Assembly: GCA_001986395.2 (NCBI GenBank)
Contig: MQVO02000005.1
Location: 558,001 to 622,000 of the forward strand
Source of the DNA: Irpex lacteus
Taxonomy: Eukaryota > Basidiomycota > Agaricomycetes > Polyporales > Irpicaceae
Length of the DNA: 64,000 nucleotides
Reading direction: 5' to 3'
Position numbers and translations under genes: made by a program
Shown: positions 46,608 through 56,864 of the stretch, piece by piece
Layout of the letters: each line of letters opens with the position of its first letter
Position numbering within the stretch: the first letter of the stretch is position 1
The notes under the pieces: generated by a model
The model's input: the letters and a program-made list of their open reading frames with translations, nothing else
What the model was told of the DNA's origin: nothing
The model's database searches: none

Positions 46608-49600
46608 ATGACGATGGGCGACATTTCCTCGGAACTCCTCGCAAACTCGGACTCGCCACAGGAACTCGAAGAGGAGGTCAACAGTTTTCCTGAATGGAAT
46701 CCACTCGAGCCATTGCCAGAGTACGCTCGCGCCTGGGGCCTTGGTATACGTCGTCCCACTGAACTACCCACCGGCTATGACGAACGAATAGACCCTGCAC
46801 ATATATTCGTCTTCCCTAAACATCCTGTCACCTCGATTGACAAACCATACTATGTGACGGCCCTGCCGTGCACGTATTGCGCAAAAATTAGACAAGTCTG
46901 TTCACGGACCAGGCCACACTGTCAACGGTGTTCAGTGTCTGGTGATCCCAATCGGGTGTGTTTTTACGACGTTGGCTATGTAAAACTACCGGGACCAAGG
47001 CTACCTAAATCGAGGACGAGGGCAGCAGACAAAGACGGCGCTGACGTTTCAGAGAAGACTTCCGCTTTGGCACCTATCTCCTCGGAAAGCGACAATCTTT
47101 CGCAAGCTCTTCAACTAGTAACATCTAGTGCCCACGAGAGCAGTACTCCGGAACCTCCGTATAAACGGCGACGCACATCAACTTCAAGGGAGGTATCAGT
47201 CGGTACCGACAATATCGCAGAACCCGCGCCACGAGGGAAAGGTAAGGCAAAAGTGGCCGGAAACACTGCGTCACAGAGTATACCTGCGCCGAAGACACGA
47301 CGAGTCAGTCGTAGGATTCCTGTTGCGAATAGCAATCTTGGGTGTAAGTGATCACCTTTTTTGAGGCCTATAGCCCGCTAAATATTCTCCAGCTGGCACA
47401 TGGGAAGCGGCCGACGGTACTATTTGGCGCTCATTGCGGCCAAACAAGGCCTTTACTCCTCTAAGCATCCCAGGCATGCCATCTGGGACATCTGCGACGC
47501 ATTCACGAAGGCAGAAACCACCGGAGTCGCCTCGTATATGGGCCGCGGTGAGTTTCCAATAATATTCAGCCTCGTAAATTGTTGAACAACTGGCAATGCA
47601 TTAGAGCAAAGAAGACCTACTTGCGATATTTCCGGAGCTGTCAAAGGCTCTAGATTCCAACGGTAGTGGGATATTTAAAGAGGAAATGGCGTTAGAGCCA
47701 CCGCTTATTTTTCTCGAAGGAAATTCATGGAAGGACGACCACTGGGGTCCCGAAGGAGTTCTCGAGCTCTCAATGTATGTTTTGAATCTCTATACCATAC
47801 GCCGTATAATACTGAACGCATCTAGTGTCCGTGAATTCACAGTACCCCGCGGAAGAGGGCAGAATACGGACGCATTTTCGGTCGACTTCGACTTGACTAA
47901 TGATGCCGAGCAAACTATGACACTCTACGACGAATCCACAGATGTCCCAGCTTCTGGAGCTGAGACTGACCCCCACAGAAGCGACCATATCGTTTGTCAT
48001 CCGACCGCACTTCTCAAGAATAAGGGTATCGCATCAGCGCAGTCGTCCTCAGCCTCTCAACCGCCTTTGCCTCAGTATGGCATACCATCGGCTGTGCTGC
48101 CTCCATACCTGACACAGCGTTTTGCCTTGAACGCTCCGTGGTATGGGGCCCGGTTAACAGGTGCATTTGCCATGCCGGCATCTGGGACCAAAAATGTACA
48201 GGCATTTACTCGCCCCGTCATGCCGTCTACTATCGCTGTCGGTATGCACCCGCAGTCGCATTTTCCACTACAAAGCAATGGCGCATATATATCGCCTATG
48301 CCACCATTTCCTTTCCTTCCCTTTGTCGCACCTTCTATACCTCCTGCTCTCGCACCTCCTGCGCCTCTTGCGCCTCTTGCGCCTCTTGCGCCTCCCACGC
48401 CTCTTACGCCCTCCGTACCTCCTGCACCTTCCATGTACTCTGCACCTCCTGCGCCTCCCGTACCTCTCGCACCTCCTATGCCTCCTAACGTACTGCCTCA
48501 CTTTATTGCGCCACCCACCTTCTCTGCAAATGGTTACGCTGGGCAACTGCCTTCCTTCAGTCCTCAAGCTCGTCAGACCCCGAGTGAGGAAGCCATGTCT
48601 CCCCCACTGAACGATGGGATTGAACCTCGTTTACGCCCTGCAACCTTTGATGATCGACCCATTCACCAACGGGGCCCAGATAGCGTAAGTGATGATGAAG
48701 CCGACGAGCCTGGAGAGGGCCCAAGTCTACGTGGTAAGTAAGTTGCGCTGTATATGTGCGACCGCGTGGCTCAAGGTTGTTATCAGCGATAATCCATGAG
48801 CAGATGTCCAGTCTTGGTCCCATTGGGCCCCTCTCATACGACACCAGCACCCCACCTCCCGGAACGTCAACTAACTTCCCTACTCTACGCCCTGCAATCA
48901 TTCCGACATCCTCCGAGGCTGGACAGCCCCCAGGATTAAATGGTCACTCGCAAAGAAGACCTGCAACAAGATGGAACCGTGAGGTGGTTGTCCCGACTGA
49001 TCTTCCCCCTGAACTCCAGCATATGCAGGAGTGCCAGACATACGGTATCCCAGTCAGCATCGTTATGGCAAAGGACTCCGTGCTTCTTCCATTTGCGTTA
49101 GAGGAGAGAGTGGGAGTAGTGTATCTTGGTTTCTTCAAGATACAGGGCATTAGCGTAAGTGCGCGATCACCGCTTCTCGTGATCCGGCTAATCATAAACC
49201 GAGAGCAGCACACGATTGTCTCGAGTGTACGCTCGACCACAGACGGCTCACTCACCGCAAGAGTGCGTTGGAGATACAAATTCAAATGGATTCCAGGTGG
49301 CGATCCTGTCGAGGCAGACAAATCCCAGCCGAACCACCCGTGGTGGGCGAACACCCCGAGCGATGATAGTCATGCGGACAGAGAGCCGACGCCGTACTCT
49401 TTACTTCCACTGCATCTATCCTCCGAATTTACGAAGCACGGCGGACACTACGGAGGGGGCTGGTCGGATGTGAATGCCAGGTTGGGATGGCATTGCATGG
49501 GTTGTGGACGGTTGAATGTACAGAGACAACTCTGCTTTCAACAATGTTCGACGTGTGGGGTACGTCACATTCTGGTTGCTCGTACGCGTCAAACTACACT

Positions 49601-50924
49601 AAATCTCTCTCACCGCTTACTCATACAGGCCGGTAACGGAATGGTAGCCACAGGTGCAATGTACGTGCGGGATCCACACCGCATGGCACCTGATTCGAGG
49701 CCCGTCGATACCTACCCAGAAGGCGTCCTGTGCGATATTCCCGATATCGAAGAGGATGCCATGAGAACATTCGTGTATACTCTCCGCAAGGGAGTGACTA
49801 TAACTCACCTGTTTACCTGTAACCGGTCAATCATGCAGAAATACGCAAATCAGCTGTTTCATGACGTCCAGATGCAAGTGCCGTTGATCTGGCAAGCAGC
49901 AAAGACGGGTTTCGGGTTCGGTGAGTAAGACTACATGGATTTAGTCGCGGGATATGACACGAACTCTGCCTTCGTCCTTAGGGCCATACTTCTCGTATCA
50001 CGTAGGAACTAGGCACGAAAGCGGCAAAACAGCCGTTTCTTGGGAGCAAGTGCCAGAGTGTGTTAAAACCATTCGCAGCAAGATACGGTCCTTTGCTACA
50101 CACGAAGGGAGAATGAAAGATTTCCAGATTAGCCAGATGACGATCCTTGGTTGGCATACGTCCGGTCATCGCAAGGTAAGCGAACCATGTCGTGGGATGA
50201 TATGGTTTCAAATAATGGTCACTTACTCGCTGACCAAAAAATCTTGAAAATCAGGGCGCAGGCTTTTCTGCTACAAATGCAACGATTGCTCTCCTCTGCC
50301 TGGGCGCCGATATCGAGCTTAATATCATACCTAAAGGTGGATATGACGAGAACGTCCATTGGGAGATGGACATGTACCCTCAGTTGTCATTTGATGACGT
50401 TGTTGAGGGCGATGAGGAAGATACGATGGACCTACTAGACTTAGAGGGCCTTCCTGGTGCCGCAAAGATTGCAAACGAGGGAGATATAGTGGATACCGAC
50501 GACGAGGAAGACATACCGCTTGCAATTTCAACCGTACGAAGGAGGGAGATGGTAGCAGCGAAGCAGTCTGAGAGCAGGGTCCTCAGATCCGCTTCAAAGT
50601 TTAACTCTGTCTCTTCTCGTGCACTGTTGGCAGTTGATAAGCCGGTTTCTGAAACGAAGCAGTCGGGTAAGAAGGTAGAGCCGATGTTTATTACGCTTGT
50701 TCATGGGGATGTGTTGCTGCTTTCGGGAGACGAGTTCGAGGTATGCTCCTTCAAACCATTTGCTTTGAATTACCGCTGACTGCTTGATGTTTAGTACACG
50801 CTCCATCGAACAGGAATGAGTGTTTGTAAGCGTCACCTTGGAAGATTTTCTGGGACTGTCCTGACTCGTCGCTTACTTTACAGTGGTAATTGGCGTGGGT
50901 TCGGCCGCGAAGGGAACAGCGTGA
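46608..50924 (+). CDS. Zn2Cys6 protein with proline-rich linker, zinc-ribbon-like region and AlkB-like C-terminal fold
   Basis: Eleven exons (46608-47343, 47393-47547, 47605-47774, 47826-48733, 48787-49154, 49209-49559, 49629-49920, 49982-50175, 50255-50740, 50795-50825, 50884-50924) give 3732 nt in frame, 1243 residues. Two introns (49155-49208 and 49560-49628) are multiples of three and easily missed. Residues 88-118 form a binuclear zinc cluster (C-x2-C-x6-C-x6-C-x2-C-x8-C). Residues about 520-575 are a 9-bp-repeat proline-rich tract. Residues about 874-893 carry C-x2-C...C-x2-C (CMGC, CSTC). From about 990 the sequence resembles a 2-oxoglutarate/Fe(II) double-stranded beta-helix of AlkB type: QMTILGWHTSGH, NATIALLCLGADIELN, LVHGDVLLLSGDEFEYTLH. 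The HxD Asp is Ser and the C-terminal RxNxTxR arginines are absent. It may therefore be a non-catalytic fold that reads nucleic acid, but function is unknown. Confidence 0.8.
48352..48486 (+). repeat. Coding minisatellite, fifteen 9-bp units
   Basis: Degenerate tandem units of the type GCGCCTCTT encode repeated Ala-Pro-Leu/Pro tripeptides inside the large Zn2Cys6 protein. Three consecutive units are identical, which indicates recent slippage. Because units are multiples of three, length changes keep the frame. Confidence 0.9.
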
Positions 50925-53241
50925 TGAAGACTAATAACTTTACTAATGTCAAGGATCACGATATGAGGGCACACATGCATATAATTTATTCATATTTCCT
51001 ACTGATCCACCATTGTCCTCGCCTTCTGACTATTCATCAATACGTTAAGCACACCACTCGCCAGGGAAGCGACGTCTTTCATCCAAGAGTTTACAACGAA
51101 TAAGGATCTCTATCTCAGAGCAGTAACGTGGCGAAAAGCTTAGGGAAGGGGTCTTGCTATCCATTTGCCTCTCTTGGGTGCAGACTCATTCTCGTTCCGC
51201 CTAAGTACTGTTGGCGGTTCGGCTGTCGAGCTGTGGCCAGCCCTCCTCTGCGATTCGCCCGGTGTATGCCCTGGATATCTCATATTGTTACGTGGAGTCA
51301 AAGGTCAGTCTTTAGGTATCTTTCTTTTCAAAATGAGCAAATATGACTGACATCGTGTTGCTCCACATCCCAGATGTCAGGGCCACTGTTGGCTTTGGTT
51401 CAAAGCTACGTACAGTAACGGTGTGCGTACACAAGTAAGACCAGCACGAGTAACGGATGATTTCCACCCATGTGCCATAACTGCCACTCAAGTGTGCGTT
51501 ATCGGCCTTAACCTCGAGCTCCTTTGCCTCATCTTGATTACTCGCCCTCAGCTGACCGCTTTGTCAGGCCTCAACTACGTGTTCCCTTCCCGCGTATGCA
51601 CAAACGAGGTAAACCGATTCCTCTGCGAATAATTAGGAGGTCATCGTACGATACCTTGTGAATGGTGGGCGTTCATGCCTTCAAGCAGGACCCACCTACT
51701 CGCATTCAACAACTCCGACAGTTGACGGTGGCTTAGAATTATGCAGCCGAGGTTCTCAGAACGGACTTGCTTATCATCGACAGCGTTTCCTTGCCCACTG
51801 ACGTCATTTTACCAGTTTCACTGCAGACTTTCCCATACGTTTCACGCCCGTATGAACTATTTGCAGCTAAAGAAGATCTATGCGAGCAGCGGATACGCCA
51901 TACGCCAGCAGTTCCTGGCACAATCGCACAATTCAATACAGCACACCATGCCACGACGATGCAGCATGTTCCGCTGTACAGTACAATACAGCACATAATA
52001 TCCGACGCTCGCCTCGAGTTCGACAGATATTTGTAGGTTCAGAACTCCAGTATACTATTCAATGCTCACTGGCATCGATGTTCGATAGATATATTACTTG
52101 CAATGTTCCTGGCCGCAAACCCCGCGAGGGCACTCGTACGGTGTATAGTCAGACATCAAGAGTCAAGACGCTCTAATGAAGAACTCCCAGTTCCGTGCAT
52201 GCCACATGCAGAATTTCTTTATCCCTCTGGCAGAAATGTCGAAGTCGAAGTCGAAGTCGAAGTCGAATTCGGGCCGAGGCACCTCGGCTTGTCTGCCCTC
52301 TATAGGGCCGCAGGATACTTCGTATCTATACGTGCGTAAGTACTACTATATAGTTCGAAAACGAGCGGATGTACGATACTTAACTACGTATCCAGCAGTT
52401 GGTACTACACTTACCCATCAATCCTCGCATCTCACTGGCAGAACATCCACCGCGCAGGAGTGCCACACGCACGCACTTCCCATATCATTTCCAAAACCAC
52501 CCTGCCCCTTAACTTGCGCTCGGCACCGTGCACTACGTGCACATGCCACCTCACTCTCATTAGAAGCCTGAACGCTTGAAATTCGCAACATACGACATAC
52601 GGGTATGTCACGGTGCTACTACAGCGGTCAATTACTCTTCCTCGAATATCGAATACGTCTCTGAGGTTTGGGAGAGCGAGTGCTATGTAGGGTATATGAC
52701 GCATTGGCAGGTTGTGTGTCGAAGCAGTGAGTCGTATGATCCATTGTCAGTGATCATTGAAAGAAGAGAAGAGGAAGAGTACGGGACATGTACTATAGCT
52801 ATCAGGGTCGGCACCGGAGATACTCAATAATGCAGATGAGCAACTTATCTGAATGAGGGAACGCAATACACACATACGAGTGCCTTTCAGGACGTCCGTT
52901 CACACTGAGGCCTGAGGTTCGAAGCAGGACATATACGAATTCGAATTCTGTCATCATGCCATTATACGATACGGGGTATCAAGGTCCGATTTATAAAGAA
53001 CAGGTAATATATCTACTGTACGACCTTCCTCCATGTGTATTGTGTATTGCTATCGTAAAGCGTAGTGTATCGTATCGTATTGTGTCCAAAATTTAGAGAA
53101 GATCGAGCATGTCATGACCCCCATGCAGAAGAGAAGCGAAAAAAGCAAGCAAAAAGACGACTAAAATACACACAAGATCGAGAACGGACTGGGGAGATGA
53201 GACGAGCAAAGAGAAAGAAAACACGCAAAAGCAACCTATAG
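50925..53241. other. Intergenic region, 2.3 kb
   Basis: No gene found. Short open frames at 51128-51650 and 51741-52036 overlap in several frames and have no recognisable domain or splice structure. The last few hundred bases before 53242 are A-rich on the plus strand and probably include the ERG9 3' UTR. A hexamer repeat sits at 52238. Confidence 0.5.
52238..52267. repeat. Hexamer microsatellite (GTCGAA)x5
   Basis: Five exact tandem copies of GTCGAA, 30 bp, in non-coding DNA. Confidence 0.9.
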
Positions 53242-55088
53242 TTACTGCAGCCACTGCACGTTATCCGCCACCCATATCAACCCATACACAGCCGCCACGC
53301 CCGTCGCAAACACGATCGCAAACGCAATCAAAATATAGATGACGGGGTTCACCTCCTGGCTCTCCTCCCTCTCCCTGATCGCCTGCGCGCCCTTCACGAC
53401 GTCGGCGTTGGCGTCCAGCAGTTCCTTCTGTTTGCGCTTGACGGCCGCTTTGCGTTCGCGTTCGTCGTCTTTCTGGGCGATGGCGACGCGTGGGTCTGAG
53501 GTGTCGAACCCGCCGGGGCTGCCGACGAGCAGGAAGGAGGGGTATTGGTCTTCGCACCATTTCTCGATCTGGGTGGGCGGGGGGAGATAGTGAGGGGACG
53601 AAATGGGAATGGGAGGTAGAGAGATAGGGAGGAAGGAGGGAAGGGAAGAGAACGTTAGCGTTGTGTTACAATATCGTACGACCTGCCATTTAGACAAGAG
53701 AAGAAAGCGGCACTCACCCTTCCACAAGCGGTGGCAATGGGAATAAAGCTCGGGTCGTCTGGCGTGCACTTTGCATGGATGCGACGGGCGTATTCACGGA
53801 AGATAAGGGACACGTCGCGCGGGTTCTTCGAACGCATAATGAGCTACCCAAAACCAAAATTTGCAATGAACGTTTAATTCCGCCGTCAGCTCGAACGCAA
53901 ATTCGGAGGTGAACAGTGCCTACCGAGGCAGCTTCTGCCTTGCGGATTTTGATGTTCCGCTGGAACATCGCTGGGTTCTTGAAGCATAGTGTCAGAGTGG
54001 CGATGGCCATCGTTTGTGGGATGGCACAGAAGTTGAACACGCTTTGGTCCTTGAGCAATCGCAGGTAGTCGAGGGCGTCCGGGGCGTGGCACAGCGCGTT
54101 GAGCACCATCGCGCTCTGCACGTACTCGGCCTGTTTTGCGTTCTCCGGGAGGTACATCTCGCCCATCTCCTTGAACGCCGGTCGTCCGACCGCCTTGCCG
54201 TACTTTTCGTCGCCCCAGATCTCCCGAGGCCAGAAGTACCGGTGTTGGTCGACGTCTTCGCGGTAGTCACGGATGATGTTCGTCTTTTGCAGGAAGAGAC
54301 CCATTGAGTTGGAGAGCTCGAGTTGGTCGGCGAGGTATGGATGTTCTTTGCCTGAGGCGGAGAACAGCCCGGAGAGACCTTCGCCTACGAGGCCGGCGAC
54401 GTAGTGGCAATACAAGTCGTATTCTTCTGTCTTCTCGAGGTAGACCTTGCCTGTCGTCTGCGCCTGATGCGCATAATCTGCCATGCCGGCCTCCATCTTT
54501 TTTGTCGTGTCAATAATGACGTCCAGGTACCTGTTCGGGGTCAGTAAGATACGGCATTGAGTACGGAAAGCGGAGATCAGCGCACTCTGGTGCGAGCAGC
54601 TTCAGCTCTGTGACGACGTTCTCATACTCGACGAGCAGCTGACGATCAGCCTCGTTCGGCCCGCTTTCTTTGAAATTCCAGCCCTCGGTGAGAGTGTGCT
54701 CGTGGAAAGACCGCAGCAGTTTCTGTTTTTGCTCGTCCGGGAGTGTCATGTCGTCTTCGATGGTATCCAATCCTCGCAGAACGAGGTAGTACAAGCATAC
54801 CTGTGGTCCGTTGAATTCGTCACATGGCGTCAGGGGAGCAAAAGAAAAAGAGATACGTACCACACGCGCGAGCTCGCCGTCGAGCTGCTTGATGACCGAA
54901 GAGAAACTCCGGCTTGTCATGTCGAGGAAGTGCCAGCATCGTCTCATGGTGGGACGGTTCCAGCCAGTGTATTGGTGGTCGGAGGGGTGGGACACGTCGC
55001 GCTGGTCGTGCCATATCCAGAACTGAACGAGAGTGCGAAACTCGAAGGGCCTTGTGAGCAGGAGAACGACCATGTCTGCTGCACCCAT
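53242..55088 (-). CDS. ERG9: Squalene synthase (farnesyl-diphosphate farnesyltransferase)
   Basis: Complete ERG9. It joins two farnesyl diphosphates through presqualene diphosphate and reduces the product with NADPH to squalene, the first committed step to ergosterol, on the ER membrane. The start is ATG at 55088 (MGAADMVVLLLTRPFEF). Motifs in order: SRSFSSVIKQLDGELA; the first Asp-rich motif LDTIEDDMT; AGMADY; YCHYVAGLVGEGLS; LQKTNIIRDYREDVDQHRYF, with the second Asp-rich motif; and YLRLLKDQSVFNFCAIPQTMA. The C-terminus has one membrane anchor (YILIAFAIVFATGVAAVYGL) that ends WLQ at 53242. Introns fall at about 54798-54862, 54530-54585, 53844-53923, 53719-53842 flanks and 53569-53717; all give clean joins. 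All catalytic Asp and Tyr motifs visible are intact. The length is about 500 residues, somewhat longer than yeast, because of a charged linker before the anchor. Confidence 0.95.
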
Positions 55089-55490
55089 CTTTGCGTCACT
55101 GTGGCTGGTTCGCTGGCGTTACGTCGGGCGGCGGTGGTGGGCGTTTGCGGGGTAGGAGTTTAGGGGTCGGGTGCACGACGTCGACGATGTAAAACACGAT
55201 GAGGAGAGGGGGCGGTGGGGGGAAGAAAAGCAGCGACGGTGGAGGAGGAGATGTGGGATTATAAAGGATTATAACCGTCTGGCAACGTGATTTGAGCCGA
55301 GGACGAAAAGTCGAAAAGGAAAGGACCGTACGACCTCTCTCGGCGTCTATCATAATCTCAGATACTCACCGAGCGCTTGATTTCTGGCTGTCACTTTTGC
55401 TTTTCGACTTCCACCTCCTCCCATCTCGCCATTGAGCTTATTTCGTCGTAAACAAGAATTCAGAACAAATAATCAAGCACTAAGCAACCA
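55089..55490. promoter_or_regulatory. Divergent promoter of ERG9 and the 72-residue gene
   Basis: A 402-bp head-to-head intergenic region. On the ERG9 strand an AT-rich element repeats twice (TATAATCC-TT-TATAATCC, 55256-55273) about 170 bp before the ERG9 ATG and could serve as a TATA-like core. No sterol-response element could be recognised with confidence. Confidence 0.4.
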
Positions 55491-55709
55491 ATGTCGGACG
55501 CGGCCACACACCCACCTGTCCGTATCATTCCCGACCCCAGCTCTGTCCACAGTATCTCCTCGGCGGACGCTTTCGCGCGAGTCGACGCCTTCCTGCAAGA
55601 GTTCCAGCAACGAAGCACCCCGCTCAACGGCGGCGACGCAACCGTACCCGCCCAGCTATCCAAAGTACGCGAGTCGCTCAGGGAGGAGGTCGGTGTGAAG
55701 GTCGAATGA
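55491..55709 (+). CDS. Small acidic protein, 72 residues, unknown function
   Basis: A single-exon frame from ATG at 55491 to TGA at 55709. The protein starts MSDAATHPPVRIIPDPSS and continues with an amphipathic helical part (ADAFARVDAFLQEFQQRS) and a charged C-terminus (KVRESLREEVGVKVE). There is no signal peptide or membrane segment. The helical core FARVDAFLQEFQQRS resembles small uncharacterised fungal proteins of about this size. The context supports a real gene: an A-rich, translation-favourable leader (CCAATG), a shared divergent promoter with ERG9 and clean stop context. The function is not recognised. Confidence 0.6.
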   Translation: MSDAATHPPVRIIPDPSSVHSISSADAFARVDAFLQEFQQRSTPLNGGDATVPAQLSKVRESLREEVGVKVE

Positions 55710-56864
55710 GTGCGCGGTTGGGAGGATGCTGTGTTTACGTGGTACGAGTCCTCGGACGGGCGGATGGGCGAAGGAGGCTCAAGTCCCCAGTGCGTTAAAA
55801 TAAGCTGCTTCTGGTAAAGTAAAGCGTTCTGCTTCGTGATTGTCCGACGTCTGTTAAGCTTGGCTCTAGCTCCGTATAAGCTTCAGGTTAGCGTTATCGT
55901 AGTGTGTATCCACAAGCCACTCCCCCATCTGCACTGGCGAGGATCCGCGTTACTTAATCTTCGATCGTATCGTACTACCAAGCTTTCAAACATACGGGGT
56001 TTACAAATTTGTGGAGAGGTTGGAGTACGCTCGTGAACTAGTTTGGTGTGGAACAAGGAAAGGCGATGGGTGAGCTCGAGGAGCTTGAGCACTCTCAACG
56101 CATGGCTCTCGCGGACGACATGAATTCGTACTCGTATATTCCAGTGTCAAATACACAGCACCAGTACTCTTATCCAGCTGCAAAGCCACAATGCGGGGAA
56201 ACATGGGGGAAACATCTCAACCCTACTCATGTGGCCAAAACAGGTGTTCGTTCCTGGCCACCCTACTCTACCCACTCATTCGTCTGTGCCTTTTCGCATG
56301 GCCCTGCTTAGGGCTGCGTTTACCCCGCATGGTACCCTGAGTTGCGGCCATCTCGAACTGAGGGCGCTGGCATCACCGTCAATCTCCAAACCACATAACC
56401 TGATCCAGTAAAGAAGAAACATAATGTCATCATTGTTCAGAACGTCTCGAGCATTATGCTTGAACGCCACCTTCAGATACTTACCACAGACATCGCCACA
56501 TGAGTTCGCGCATTGAGTATTGAGGTTTCGCCTCCCTCTCTAGATCTCTTTTTCGAACGGCTCTGATACCCCGCACATGATGTACGAATGTCTACAGCTG
56601 CCATGATACATGTCCACCTCTAATATCGAAAGAAGCAGAAGACTTGAGGACCTCATTAAGTACAGCATTTGATACACTAGAGAAGAAAGTAAAACCATAG
56701 TGTCATAATTGTTCACACGTCTCGAGCCGTTCTTGAAGTACTTGCTTAACCATGCATTTACGGGTATATCCAACCAACCATCCACCCTTCTTCCATCCCT
56801 ATCCTATCCTATCCACTATTTCTACCGTCTAAGACACCCGGACAGTCTTCACACCCTCCCCCAC
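55710..56864. other. Intergenic region, 1.15 kb
   Basis: Nothing beyond short random frames. Two partly similar segments are visible, near 56400-56460 (AAGAAGAAACATAATGTCAT, then TTGTTCAGAACGTCTCGAGC) and 56680-56735 (AAGTAAAACCATAGTGTCAT, then TTGTTCACACGTCTCGAGC). They look like a diverged local duplication about 285 bp apart. Confidence 0.5.

Noticed and set aside
48138..48610. Frames rich in Cys-Ala-Ser or Leu-Leu-Arg repeats
   Set aside because: They are shifted readings of the 9-bp proline minisatellite in the real gene.
49155..49208. Open 18-codon stretch within the Zn2Cys6/AlkB-like protein
   Set aside because: It has a GTAAGT donor, a GCTAAT branch site and a CAG acceptor. Its length is a multiple of three, so it only looks coding.
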